Source: Bemisia tabaci
Lineage: Eukaryota > Arthropoda > Insecta > Hemiptera > Aleyrodidae
DNA: 64,000 nucleotides
NCBI RefSeq assembly: GCF_918797505.1
Contig: NC_092794.1
Coordinates: forward strand, 1,302,001-1,366,000
Reading direction: 5' to 3'
Shown here: piece after piece, positions 1 through 11,786 of the stretch
Position numbering within the stretch: position 1 is the stretch's first letter
Layout of the letters: the number at the start of each line of letters is the position of its first letter
Program-made: the position numbers and the translations under genes
Notes under the pieces: generated by a model
The model's input: the letters and a program-made list of their open reading frames with translations, nothing else
Told to the model about the DNA's origin: nothing
The model's database searches: none

Positions 1-1931
1 TTCTAAATTGCTCAAATATGTTTATTCTAATCGGAAACTCTCAGATTGCACATTTCTCATAAAATTTGGTGTCTGCAATTTGGCAACGCTACCATGGGGG
101 GCAACAAATTTTGTACGGGCATGAAAATTTTAGAAAAATTATATCTTAAACCAGGTTATTACATACTAAAAATTCAGATCGGTCATGGCAAGGATGAGGG
201 AGAAGAGGTTTAATTTGTCGCCCCATGCCCAGTTTGCTATTCTACCCCTAATAAACCACAAAAATGCGATTATTTTTCGGAGAGCTCCGACAATCGATTT
301 GGAAATTGCCCAAAAACCCATCAGGGAGGTCCCCACTTCAACCTCCAACTTGAATTTTTGATGTACATTAAAAGTTGTTAATAAAAGAGTTCAAGCGCAC
401 CGTGCTTCAGGTTGTAATTTCTCGAGCGATCTTTTAACCTATTAATTAGCGAGGTATAAACCCAAAGCACGGTCTTTCATGGTTCTACATAGCTTTTATG
501 TAATAAACTAACAAGCTAGCCCAAAAGGAAACTTATAGTACTTAAAACAGAACCTGTAATTAAATATTTATCAGATTTTTTGGCATCTCAGTCGTTTTTT
601 ATTGATGTTTGTGTACGGATTTCAGCTAATGGGAGAAAACGGTTCTGATTAAAAGTTGTATAGTGATATGGCCATATCCAGCTATAGTCTGCTTTTCTAT
701 TTCCCATGGAGCTCAATCTCATAGAACGTAATGTCGTTCATTGCAATATCTTTACGATTATGGATAATAGTGACTAAGTGAGACTTAAAAGTCAGAAAAA
801 CTACCATTAATGTCATTCTGTTGACGCTTACCGTTTTGACGTTAAGGTCATTAGCTCTGCTAAGTTGTGATCTTCTTATGCATTGGTTGAAGTCAATAGG
901 CTGTAGCTACTTAAAAAAACAAAAAAGAAATTTAACATCATCGATCATAGAGTCAGAAAGCTAAATTTATTACTAAATTGCAAGAATGACTTTCATTACC
1001 CGCTCTTGGTGTCATGAAATCGGACGCATGCTGTTCTGAAACTATGATGTGTCAAGAGATCTATGCACAATAATGTTAAACGTCTTGAGAACGGGCTTAT
1101 AATACAATGTTATTGAAAAATTTGTCAGCCGAAAAACCTCGAGAGAGCATCATCAGAATGACCTACCTGAGTCACTGAGTATGAGTTTTCATAATTGAAA
1201 CTTAATCTAAAGTATTCAAGAACACAGTTTATGAACTCAGGAACTATTGAAAAATAACATATTAAAGACACGTCATGACGTCTCATGACTGTTAGTCATG
1301 TGATGTTCATTTTCTAGCCAACTTTGTAATAAAAGCTCATTATAAACCCATCCTAAAAGCGTAGACAGCTTCTGCATATATTATTGTAGTTTGTATCATA
1401 TAATAAGCGTTCAGCTAATTCAGTACATTCAAAGCAGTGTGAACCAGATGAAGTGTAGTATTAGTAGTAGGTATTAGTATTTTTATTTACTTATTTATTT
1501 ATCATAACAGAAATTTGGAAAAATTCTGAACCGACTTAGAAACATAATATCGGACTCAAATATCCTCAGAATGATTTTTTTTTTTGCGATCTGCAAAGGA
1601 TGGAAGCTTAGTTAGCTGCCCTCATTATTCGACTGAATGACAAGGATAGGATAAAATTTCGTTGATAGAGTAAAGACGAGAAAAAAACCAGGAGAAAAAA
1701 GGTACAATTTAAGCAGGGAGAGTGGGATTGTGAAGTCGCATTCACTAGACATTGCCAACGCGCGTGCCTCTGGTCTGATTTAGGGGAGAGTCACTTTAGT
1801 ATTTTTTAGTACTATTATTTTTTGTTAAAACTATGTTGTTAGACGTCGACTTCCTTCGGCCCATACGATGTTGACAATATTTCTCCGAAATTTAAAAAAA
1901 TAATTTTGTCCGAAGTATATCGTTGCTTACC
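1..1931. other. AT-rich sequence with no recognised gene
   Basis: I see no exon, RNA gene or clear repeat here. Open frames are short and lack family resemblance. It may be intron or 5' flank of the Dbf4 gene whose first recognised exon starts at 7595, because the N-terminal exons of that gene are missing from the window. Confidence 0.4.
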
Positions 1932-2240
1932 AACAGCGTTTTCGGTCAAGTTTCCGAATTTTTAAAAAATTACTTCCGCGTCCTGTATGCTCAAATGTGT
2001 AATTTATATTGCAAGTAGTGTAACAGAAGTCAACTATCTTGAGTATTTCCGATGATAGAAATATCCCTTCAAACTTTTATAAATCAGCCATTTCGCCGAA
2101 ATGTATCCAATTTGCGCATAAACAGCGTTTTCGGTCAAGTTACCGAATTTTTAAAAAGTAATTTCGCGTCTTGCTCGGCAAAACGTTCAACTTATATTAT
2201 AAGTAGTGTGTTAGGAGGCTATTATCTCAAATTTTCGAGG
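1932..2240. repeat. Imperfect tandem duplication, period about 189 bp
   Basis: The stretch that begins AACAGCGTTTTCGGTCAAG at 1932 is repeated from 2121. The two copies (about 1932-2045 and 2121-2240) share the core GTCAAGTT.CCGAATTTTTAAAAA and the later TTATATT.TAAGTAGTGT block. The copies have diverged. The 64-codon open frame over the second copy is probably incidental. Confidence 0.7.
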
Positions 2241-2900
2241 CTCTAGCTAGCGTGACTGCTTCGTCCCTGAAAAAAATAAACAAATCGTTTAAAATCTCAA
2301 TTATCGGAATCGCAAATTTTACAATAATGTGCGATGCGGCAGCTCTTAGATACTTTACAATTTAAATATTTCTGGCAATATTTCAATGGTCATAAATGAA
2401 CATGGTGTATCAAAATCATGGGGTTACGTCAGTTTCAAGACGTGAAGTTGAAACGAAACGGCGCTAGCCTGTTGTTTAGGTAAGAAAGCGTGACTTTTTC
2501 GTATAATTCGAAACTTCAGGTGGACCGTGCCGAGAGAAGAGGTTAGAATTCCGGAAAAAGATAAAACACGGGTCCGTTTATATTATGAGAGGCATCTTTT
2601 CTGATATATCTGTCAAGCGATATCGATAAAAAGTGTTTTTCGCTCCACCCTACAGCCCCCTCCACCTTCCTAAATCCTAACTTTCCAAAAAAAATGTTCA
2701 ACACCTTCCTTTCCTAATGCCTGACATTCCAAAAGATTGTTCAACACCTTTTCGAATGAAGTCATGAAGTGACCTTTTGGCTAGCTGGAGCCATTGTCAC
2801 TGGGAGGGTGAGTGATCGAAGGTAATGGGGGCGGAGCGCGGAGCCCCCTGGCTGGTTGCAGAAGCGAGCTAAAGCAGCTAGTCTACTATAAATTGCACAC
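2241..2900. other. Non-coding spacer with a short imperfect duplication
   Basis: No gene is seen. At about 2655-2755 a CACCTTCCTAAT.CCT...CCAAAA...TTCAACACCTT segment is duplicated imperfectly. The rest is unremarkable. Confidence 0.35.
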
Positions 2901-2908
2901 ATAAGACT

Positions 2909-3344
2909 TAGAGTCCCTTTATACCCAGAGTTAAGACAACTCGATTATCAGCTGACTGGCAGCCGGCCTTGGCTGGCCATGGAGGCCGAAACGAGTGCAC
3001 CCAAACGAACGATATTGAGGGATAAGGATCAGGAATCCTGCGATGTCTGTCACACAAAAACAACAACATCAACAAATTGATCAATTAAAAAGAAAATGAG
3101 ATTGGTTTGTGAATAATTTCTTAATCTCTTTTCATTTTGGACCGATGGAAATGACAATTTACTCTTGATAAACCACAATCAGGTGATATTTTCATTATTC
3201 TTGTTCACATTCGAGGTACCGCCATCTTGGTGCACTCGTTTCGGCCTCCATGAGCGAGGACCAATCAGAATTGGATTTTTTTTTAGGCCACTTTCAGCCG
3301 AACCAAAAGTGAGTTGTCTTAACTCTGGGTATAAAGGGACTCTA
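2909..3344. mobile_element. hAT-like MITE with 8-bp target duplication
   Basis: Terminal inverted repeats begin TAGAGTCCCTTTATACCCAG (2909) and end with the reverse complement at 3344. Both ends are flanked by the direct octamer ATAAGACT (2901-2908 and 3345-3352). A second inverted pair (GAGGCCGAAACGAGTGCAC near 2980 and its complement near 3230) lies inside. An 8-bp duplication and TIRs fitting the pattern YARNG are hallmarks of the hAT superfamily. No transposase is encoded. The same terminal pattern recurs at 53313-53745. Confidence 0.88.
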
Positions 3345-3352
3345 ATAAGACT

Positions 3353-4770
3353 GAGAGCCCCATGGAATAGGCTCTTTTGGGGGACTGCAGAACCTCAAAA
3401 CTTGCAATTTGAAACTTTTTAACAGATTATGACAGGAACATATTAAAATATACTTTCAAAAATTGAAACTGTTTGTATTATTTAGTAACTTAATATTTCC
3501 TTTCTAAGCAATGCTGCTTTTACAATATGCGCTGTCTTCTTAACATTGCAATTTAAAAATTCATTGAGAAAATTTTCCGGCTCCTTAGAATCCTCACCTT
3601 TAAAATGTAAAATTTAATCTCCTTTTAAATAGGATACTAAACCACAAAATGGAACACGTCCTCCTCTTTTTACAAATTACACATGTCACATAAGTTGTTG
3701 CTTGCCTTGAGCAAATATTTATTTAAATTGATCATTCCACATCCAGTTTTCATAATTACACTTATTTCCATTCTACTTAAAGCATGTAACTGTTATTAAA
3801 AGCATCGCTAAATTACAGTTATTTCACTTAAATGTGTCTTTGACTTTCTCTCAACTTGATTTGGTGTCTTTCTAAGATCTTTTCCTCTACTAAATTGATA
3901 ATATGCGGCACATCAACTATTTCATCAAGAACATGCTCTATTGGAATGCGTTTAAGTTTACATACATCCTGCCATCCTGCCTAGACTTTATCAAACAATG
4001 CACTGTCAAGACTTAAAATAAAATGAGACAAAGCTCGCAAAAGGTCATGGTTCATTTTTACAGATCTGATACATTGACTACCCTCCAGTTACGTGTCACC
4101 TAGAATGACATCCTCACCGTTCAGCACGTTGAACAAAAGGTTTTGAGTTATTCAAATCTCCTATGGAATTTTTTTTGTGGTTTGTGTGACCTACCTCTAC
4201 CCAAAAAACCAAACATCAAAAGAAAAATTAATAATCCAAAGGATTAAGGGGCCTGTTACACGTCTTTCCCATATTTTCGCCCATCAGCTGAAGTCCACCC
4301 TTAAACCAGGGATAGGGATTTGATGTTAGAAATCCACGAATTCGCACAAACTTAGTACACACCTTGAACACTATGGAGATTTTTTTGTCTTTTGCGTAGG
4401 TAATGCTCATGTGTGCAGAAACTTCTGGTCCAGTGGAATGGGGGAACCTATTTTAGGATGAGAAAAGTGGGGAACCCGAGGGCGGGTCGTAAAAAAGCTT
4501 TTTGTTCGATTTTGACTGTAATAGCAAAAAGCCTACATCTGCTACGCCACTCCTAAAATAAAGTATCGGGCTCTTTAAGGGATGAAAATCAAGTTGCACA
4601 TTTTTTGAAAAATCTAAGTATCTAACCTGAAAGAACTCAGCGAGTGAAGGTTCTATGGGCTAAAATTTCTACCGTTTTGACGTGCGATGGAAGGGATTAA
4701 TTTAAAACGACGACTTCGCCTCTTGAAACAGCCCTTTCTGCTTTGCCGACAAAGGAATTTTGTATCTCAA
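3353..4770. other. AT-rich spacer, no recognised feature
   Basis: Short open frames on both strands have no recognisable domains, and no inverted repeat was noticed. This may be intron or upstream flank of the Dbf4 gene. Confidence 0.35.
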
Positions 4771-6168
4771 AAAGGACCCCGCACGGTTCTTATGGAAAAT
4801 TGCCCTCGGTCAAATGCGTTGAAACTTCAGTATGTTGTGCAGCATGTCATCGTGAACAAAAGTTCCAATAGGCCAAACAAGATCCCATGTGCGGTTTTCG
4901 AGATATTCGCCGTTTTATGTGCGTAAACGGAGGTTTCGCGCGCTCCCGCCGGAGCCATACCATTGTGCGGAGCCGCTCGTGTCCTTCCCTCCCAGCCACT
5001 CTCCGCTGCCCCGCCGCCCATACCTTGGCTCCTCTATCGCTCCAACTACGACGCTCACGAGGCTGCGCCCATCATTACCGGACCGCGCCCGCACGCCGTC
5101 TTCTTACGCGGCCTCTTCTTCGGCCATGTCGCCTCTTTTTCTCATCGATCCTTTCTCTAAGTCTTCAAAAACGTTTAAGAAGTCCATTTTTACTAAACGT
5201 GATAATGCTAATATCACAAATAATACAAAAAGAGAGGAAAAACAAATGATGATCCATGCGAAAGTACGTAGGAGAGTTGGAATGTCTAAGAGACGTTAAA
5301 TAAAACAAACTATTTTTATTCTCTTTCCTTTTAGGCGTAAATGGTCACATCTTAAGTCGCTCCAACTTGCAGCACCACCTTATCAGCCATCTTATTATCT
5401 GCTGATCGTATCCTCTAATCAGATCGTACATCCAAGACAAACTCCATAGAGATGATGAAAAAGAGTTGCAGGTCGACCGTAACATTCATGCGCGTACGCG
5501 GCTTTTTGTGAGTACGAGTTTTCTCCAGGTTCCATAGCAGATAATAAGATGGCTGATAAGGTGGCGCTGCAAGTTGGAGCGACTTAAGATGTGACCATTT
5601 ACGCCTAAAAGGAAAGAGAATAAAAATAGTTTGTTTTATTTAACGTCTCTTAGACATTCCAACTCTCCTACGTACTTTCGCATGGATCATCATTTGTTTT
5701 TCCTCTCTTTTTGTATTATTTGTGATATTAGCATTATCATGTTTAGTAAAAATGGACTTCTTAAACGTTTTTGAAGACTTAGAGAAAGGATCGATGAGAA
5801 AAAGAGGCGACATGGCCGAAGAAGAGGCCGCGTAAGAAGACGGCGTGCGGGCGCGGTCCGGTAATGATGGGCGCAGCCTCGTGAGCGTCGTAGTTGGAGC
5901 GATAGAGGAGCCAAGGTATGGGCGGCGGGGCAGCGGAGAGTGACTGGGAGGGAAGGACACGAGCGGCTCCGCACAATGGTATGGCTCCGGCGGGAGCGCG
6001 CGAAACCTCCGTTTACGCACATAAAACGGCGAATATCTCGAAAACCGCACATGGGATCTTGTTTGGCCTATTGGAACTTTTGTTCACGATGACATGCTGC
6101 ACAACATACTGAAGTTTCAACACATTTGACCGAGGGCAATTTTCCATAAGAACCGTGCGGGGTCCTTT
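4771..6168. mobile_element. Foldback element with two 633-bp near-identical arms
   Basis: The left arm (4771-5403) starts AAAGGACCCCGCACGGTTCT. The right arm (5536-6168) is its near-perfect reverse complement, and a spacer of about 132 bp separates them. Each arm carries the same CpG-rich block, so identical 136- and 120-codon open frames appear once on each strand. They are products of the symmetry and show no known domain. The near identity suggests recent formation or gene conversion between arms. The terminal GGACCCCGCAC motif links it to 59631-60182 and to the remnant at 23172. No convincing target duplication was seen. Confidence 0.85.
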
Positions 6169-6374
6169 GACACACTATCATGAAAGAAATCGACAAGTCG
6201 CAATCTGTTTCATAAAGATTTTGCCTCAAATCGCAAGTTAAAACTCCACGAAAGTCTCACGCGTCGGAGCCCGCGTCGATGCTCCCGGCCGCGCAACCGC
6301 CGCGCTGTTGCTGTCGGAGTCCTATGATTAGTACCGCGCCGTGGTTGCATCTTACGCGTGCTCAACGCTCACTC

Positions 6375-6630
6375 AGACTTGCGACCTTTCTCCTCTGAGA
6401 CCACCCTCTAGCTTTTATATTAACGTTAGTCTATGATTCATTATTCAACTAATTACCCTCCCTCTTTTCCGTCGAAAATGAATTTTGCAGCTTTCATAAA
6501 ACGCACACTTAGACCTGCAACCTTTCTCCTCTGAAACCACCCTCTAGCTTTTATATTAACGTTAGTCTATGATTCAACTAATTACCCTCCGTCTTTTCCC
6601 TCGAAAATGAATTTTGCAGCTTACATAAAA
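6375..6630. repeat. Tandem duplication, period about 136 bp
   Basis: The segment AGACTTGCGACCTTTCTCCT (6375) recurs as AGACCTGCAACCTTTCTCCT (6511). Both copies run through GTTAGTCTATGATTCA to a GAAAATGAATTTTGCAGCTT end. The second copy lacks a few bases. The preceding 6240-6370 is CpG-rich and might be regulatory, but nothing decides it. Confidence 0.75.
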
Positions 6631-7594
6631 AAATGTGTATTATTTGAGCTCTGTCCGAGTACTGGGTGATCGCCCTCTTCTTCATCAAATGCATTTTTCT
6701 TCTACTAATTCTGTCAACGTGTATTCTTTCTTTCCAAAAAAATATTTAATTTTTTTTTTTTGTAAGTTAAAATACTAAGAAAAATTTTCTTTCAAGGTAA
6801 GAGAACTGTTGAGCGAATTATTTCAAGGGAACCAAACTGCAAAGCGCGGTATTTTAGGGTTTTAGGGGAACTGAAGTGTCAAGCGTGCTACTTCGTGGGG
6901 AAAAAACAAGTTAATCAGCTTGATACGATAAAACAAAATTAACTGGAAATTGGACGAAAGCCTTACTCCCATTTTAAGTTCATTTCGCATTTTGAGGGAG
7001 TGTAACCGTCAAGCGTGCTGTTATTGGGGGAAGAAAACATTCATGCGCGTTTTTTTGGGGGTAAAAAACATTCAAGCATGCTGTCTTGAGGAACCTAAAT
7101 TCTTGACTATGTTACTTTATGTGTCGAATAAAACTTTGCGAAAACTTGAAATGAGGGAACCTAAATTTATTTTGGGGGAACTCTTGGAAGTTTTTGCACC
7201 CCTGGTAACGTCCTAACGTTCCACTCAGAGGCTTTAAAAGTCAGAATGCTACCTTTTCTGAACATATAAAGAACGTTTTAAGTGCCCTTTCACTTTGGTA
7301 GTAAAAAAACTTGACCAAGGTTACATGAAAGTCCTGAATCAGTTTTTCGGCCGTTGAGTAAAGGAGGAAAAATCGGTGTTTACTTTGTAATTTTCAAGGA
7401 CAAGTTCAAGTCAAGTCCAATTTTTGATGCATTACATTCCTCATTCTGAATGGAGCGAATATCGAATACAGGAATAACGTAAGAATGTTAGACCAATCCT
7501 TCTCTAAATGAAGCCAGTAATCGTCTTTCACCCTGAGTTTCTTCGATTTTGGGAGTTATTCTTTTTTTTCAAACTCCCTCTCTCTTTTTCGAAG
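6631..7594. other. Probable Dbf4 intron, no recognised feature
   Basis: The sequence lies directly upstream of the first recognised Dbf4 exon. It ends in a pyrimidine-rich run (about 7575-7590) that serves as its acceptor tract. Short open frames, such as the one at 6950-7216, resemble nothing known. I searched by eye for the Dbf4 N (BRCT-like) motif and did not find it. Confidence 0.4.
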
Positions 7595-7896
7595 TCTGTT
7601 TTCTTTATGTCTGTCTTTGATCAGTTTTTCAGGTGGCTGGATCGTAAAATTGAATTGCTGAAAGGCTGTTTAAAACACAACAAGAAATCAAACGGAGTTC
7701 GCGCTCTTAAAGGGCTGTTTCTAAAAGTAGAGCCTGCTGACAAGTTCGTTCGTCCACAATTCAAAGAGTTTGATGAATGGCCTTCAATAAATTTTGACTG
7801 TGACCCTAGTCTGCCTCCATTTGAAAAAAATTGTGAATCAAGGAAATTAAGGAGTGCCAATAGCAGTCAAAATGTCCAGAGGGCATCTAGGACCAG
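7595..7896 (+). CDS. Dbf4: Dbf4/Chiffon-type protein, exon encoding motif M
   Basis: Dbf4 (Chiffon in Drosophila) is the regulatory subunit that binds and activates Cdc7 kinase for replication-origin firing in the nucleus. This exon carries the M motif that contacts Cdc7: FLKVEPADKFVRPQFKEF, then a Trp-Pro and a PPFE end, matching the vertebrate pattern FLKVED...YRP...PF. It is preceded by a W-L-x-R-K-I-E-L-L segment like the helix before motif M in other family members. The donor is ACCAG|GTCAGC at 7896, phase 2, and joins exactly to 13318 to make an Arg codon. The start is less certain: the acceptor at 7594 follows a good pyrimidine tract and keeps a VFFMSVFDQF segment, but CAG at 7624 is an alternative. 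The ATG at 7508 is probably intronic. The preceding exon with motif N was not found. Confidence 0.85.
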
Positions 7897-9300
7897 GTCA
7901 GCAATCTCACAATCCTTCAACATTAGTGCGTAGCTTTACCCAAAGTTCATGGAGAATCGCCAGTTCAGGGATCGATAATCTTAGCATCAATTTTACTAAA
8001 TTTAGGATCATTTGGATTAATTCGAACAACAACCATCAATTCAGAATTAAATAAGAATTTAGAATGAATTATTATGTCTTACAGTAAGTGCTCCTCTGCG
8101 GAATGGATTTTAATGTTGGTTTTTTTTTTTTTTTTTTTTTTTTTTTACATTTTTGGAAAGGAAAAAAATTAAAATTGAAGTGTGCCATTTCATTTTTTCT
8201 CAAAACGTCCTTTTCAACTGATCCTGTTGGCACCTCAGTAGAATTTCGATGCGTCAGACAAACATTTAGGCTTACGAAAGCTTTTTTTTCTGGGGCAGGC
8301 AGATTTTTCCAAGCTAAAGAGAATTTTAACACTGGGTACTGCATTGGTTTGATACTTAGGGAAAACGCGGTTGGTATCGTCGAAAATTTCTCGTAAACTG
8401 TTTTAAAGGTGTAATTTTTTAACCTTGACCAATCGCGAAGCCGCACCATGTCGTAATTTAAACTTTCTCTTCTATATATAAAATCACTATTATTCAAGGA
8501 AGTCACTCATCCTTTAACAGGTTATGGGCACAGGGTGAAATTGACAACTATATAACTACGAATAGCGCGGATAAGCCGCAATAACGACGTGAATTTATGT
8601 CAAAGTTTCGGGCTACAAAGTGCCAACTACACGGGGGACCAAGTGCCAACTGCGGGCAACTAAGTGCCAATTAATCAGACATACAGTTTAACTGATCGTT
8701 TTTGTGCTAATCTTCTGGGCAACACAGTTTTTAGCCAACGAAGTTCTCAGTGTACACAGTGACAACTGAATAAGAGAAACTAAATTTATTGAAGAAATAC
8801 TGTATTTACTTGGCAAAATCGGTGTCAATCAATTTATCGCTGCGCATAAATAAGTTATTGATGTATGCCGAAAAAATTCCAATTTGAGTCCACTATTGCC
8901 ACGTTATGGCCATTTTTTTTATTTTCATACTTATTTCATAAAGGCCCCAAAACGCTCCATAACTCCAAAAAATGGGGATTAAGGGAAGAAGTGCACAGAA
9001 CAAAAGCACATAAACTTTGGCCGTAAACTTTCAATCCGAAGTTAAAACATACCCTACCTATTTGAAAAATGCGAGTAATGGGGGGTATCGGTACTCAGCT
9101 TAGAGTCCTCCCCCTAAATGGGGTTTCGGGAGGCTGAACATACTCTCATTGAATTCTATGGGGTCAGTTTACACCTGGAAATCTCCGTCCCGAAGCTCAA
9201 TTCTTAGCCGTTTCCTAGGAAAAGATTGTGGACGGATGCTCTGTAACACCACAAGTAGCATATTGAAACAAGCAGTTTGAACTGCGCGCCAGATCAAGGT
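7897..9300 (+). other. Dbf4 intron segment with T27 tract and short tandem motif
   Basis: This is intronic. A run of 27 T occurs at 8120-8146, which can extend open frames artificially on both strands. At about 8616-8682 the phrase AAGTGCCAACT is repeated three times at roughly 22-bp spacing, with decayed echoes after it. No gene was recognised. Confidence 0.5.
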
Positions 9301-9650
9301 CCCACCAGTACTTCATCAATATGGCTGAATGTATCAACCTCCTTTTAATCAACCTTGCTAGCAGACGTCTGCCAAATATTAATCTCAGTTGCCCTCAACT
9401 CATCTTGCGTTTTGGTCAAAAGCCCCACTTCACAATTATGGAGCAGGATACTTTTCACGATGACTTAATAAAGTCAGTGCTTGTTCATCTTAGAAATGCT
9501 CCGATTCCAGAAAACCTTGTTTGGCATCGCAGTGGCTCTCCTCTTCTTGATAGTCATCTCTTCAATGGTGGGATTCATCTTTCCTTCCTATTCCAGCCAA
9601 ACACTGACAATGAGATACTTATTCTTATCACACCCTTTGATGCCGAACTA
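9301..9650 (-). pseudogene. Decayed non-LTR retrotransposon fragment (end of RT region)
   Basis: The minus strand reads through stop codons as a string typical of the C-terminal part of LINE polyproteins: MTIKKRRATAMPNKVFWNRS, then SKMNKH, then VKSILLHNCE.GLLTK..DELRATEI. This corresponds to the usual I-x-K-A-R-x-A-F...N-R-x-I-S...S-x-L-L-Y-G-x-E-x-W region. Several stops interrupt it. The 154-codon plus-strand frame over 9321-9785 is its shadow. Confidence 0.6.
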
Positions 9651-10254
9651 TCCTTAAGCGCAACGCTTTGCTACTGCTGTGCTGCTCCCACATCCAGCCT
9701 CTCTTACTTGGACACGCTTACATCCGTATCCATTCTCTATACTCTTCTACCAACTTCTGCATTATGTAATCTGTATCCTCTTTAGCCTGACCTGGTCATT
9801 TACAAAGTACTGAATGTGAAGTGTCTGCCCATCTAAGAATTAAACGTTTATTGAGTAGTGGAATGTCGCGCCGATCCCTGCACTTTTTCTTTTCCATCCT
9901 GTTAACTTGTACCCAGTATACTTTAATTATCTCGGCGACAAAGAAGAGTCTTGTCTCAGTCTTTTGAAGACAATGATACCTCCGAACAGTTCCCTGTATG
10001 ATTCAACTTTTACCTTCAGCCCGTTATAAAATTCCCTACTGGAAATTATGCCCTTCGACAAAATATCTGAAACTAAGTCCATCAACTTTTCATTTTAACT
10101 CGGGATCATTAAAGTGGAGTCATTATAATTCCTCCAGTCATCTTTGGGGGCAGTGAATGGATCAGCAAGACGAGCGTATTGATTGAAGTTTCCAGCATAG
10201 AAGACATCTTTGTTTTTCATGCTTTGAAAGCAAGAAAAAACCCTGAGAGACATC
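9651..10254. other. Intronic sequence, nothing recognised
   Basis: The segment lies between the decayed LINE fragment and the foldback. It may include more LINE-derived sequence on the minus strand, but I could not support a domain. Confidence 0.35.
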
Positions 10255-11545
10255 ATACAGGGTGTCTCACGAAAAACGAGCCACCTTGAATATCTGCCGA
10301 ACGCGTCGGAATTTCGAAAAACGGTAAAAGACGTGTTCGTTTATATCGAGGGGGACGCCTTTTGGCGTATTCGACATTTTCCCAAACCGCGGGAGGGGCG
10401 CGGGGCGGGGGGTGCCCCACCCGTAAGTCGAACTTTTCAAATGGCACCCCTACTTTTTTATTTCAGAAATCAATTCTACGCAAAAAAACAAGCCACCCTG
10501 TCCAAACCGAATGTAAATCGGACAATTTTTCAGTGATTGACAGAGTTTGAAACATTTTTTTCATGCTCTTTTCAAAAATTTCCCACGCCCAATGGAATCG
10601 CTGTATCAAACCAAACTCTCCGCCAAAAAAATTCTTAAGCATGGCACTAACGATAAAAAAATAAAAAAAATCTGCTGCACTCGAAATCTGGAGCACGCGG
10701 AGTCCTTCTTTGCGGCATTAAAATTCGTTATACCGAACATTTCCGAGGGGCGCTAATCGGGAGGGAGCAGTAAGTTTTAGACAAGAATTATTAATCTTTT
10801 TTCTGAAGCATAAGAAACCGTGTCCATGAAGAAGCAGTTAAGTAGAAAAACAAATGGATTAGTTTTTTTTTGGGGGGGGGGGGGGGGGGTCAATGACTTG
10901 AGCCGGACCTTGATACTTCTGAGGACGCTATTTTTCCGCGGTGCGTTGTTTTTCTACTTAACTGCTTCTTCATGGACACGGTTTCTTATGCTTCAGAAAA
11001 AAGATTAATAATTCTTGTCTAAAACTTACTGCTCCCTCCCGATGAGCGCCCCTTGGAAATGTTCGGTATAACGAATTTTAATGCCGCAAAGAAGGACTCC
11101 GCGTGCTCCAGATTTCGAGTGCAGCAGATTTTTTCTATTTTTTTATCGTTAGTGCCATGCTTAAGAATTTTTTTGGCGGAGAGTTTGGTTTGATACAGTG
11201 ATTCCATTGGGCGTGGGAAATTTTTGAAAAGAGCATGAAAAAAATGTTTCAAACTCTGTCAATCACTGAAAAATTGTCCGATTTACATTCGGTTTGGACA
11301 GGGTGGCTTGTTTTTTTGCGTAGAATTGATTTCTGAAATAAAAAAGTAGGGGTGCCATTTGAAAAGTTCGACTTACGGGTGGGGCACCCCCCGCCCCGCG
11401 CCCCTCCCGCGGTTTGGGAAAATGTCGAATACGCCAAAAGGCGTCCCCCTCGATATAAACGAACACGTCTTTTACCGTTTTTCGAAATTCCGACGCGTTC
11501 GGCAGATATTCAAGGTGGCTCGTTTTTCGTGAGACACCCTGTATA
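10255..11545. mobile_element. Foldback element (CAGGGTGTCTCACG family), copy 1
   Basis: Left arm 10255-10851 and right arm 10948-11545 are near-perfect inverted copies of about 597 bp. They begin CAGGGTGTCTCACGAAAAA, with TA at each outer edge, which suggests a TA target. The loop of about 96 bp carries an 18-G run (10872-10889). Duplicate open frames on the two strands (62-77 codons) are arm shadows. It lies in the Dbf4 intron between 7896 and 13318, so Dbf4 pre-mRNA would fold here into a hairpin of roughly 600 bp. A second copy is at 51924-53247. Confidence 0.88.
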
Positions 11546-11760
11546 AACCCTGTATTTCAATGAATGGTTATTATCAAGCATAAACAGACTGGTCAATTCT
11601 GCATGCTGTTATTTTTACTGTGCCCACCCACAATAATTCTTTCTGCAGTCTTGTGTGTAACTTCTTGTTGTGTATGAATTTGTAGGCAACTCAGAGCTGC
11701 TGGTTGATTTTCTGCGATCACTAGCAATATTAAGTGAGAGCCCCATGTTTTGCTGATTTA

Positions 11761-11786
11761 GTAAGTAAGTAAGTAAGTAAGTAAGG
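11761..11786. repeat. (TAAG)n microsatellite
   Basis: Six tandem GTAA/TAAG units lie at the 3' end of the adjoining minus-strand retroelement, where they probably form its tail. Confidence 0.9.

Noticed and set aside
4889..6050. Paired 136- and 120-codon open frames on opposite strands
   Set aside because: They are the same arm sequence of the foldback read from both ends, with low-complexity Pro/Ser/Arg composition and no domain.
7508..7594. ATG at 7508 as the start of the Dbf4 protein
   Set aside because: The segment is hydrophobic and poly-Phe, encoded by the pyrimidine tract of an acceptor; family members have an N motif upstream of motif M.
9321..9785. 154-codon plus-strand open frame
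   Set aside because: It is the antisense shadow of a decayed LINE reverse-transcriptase region that reads sensibly on the minus strand.
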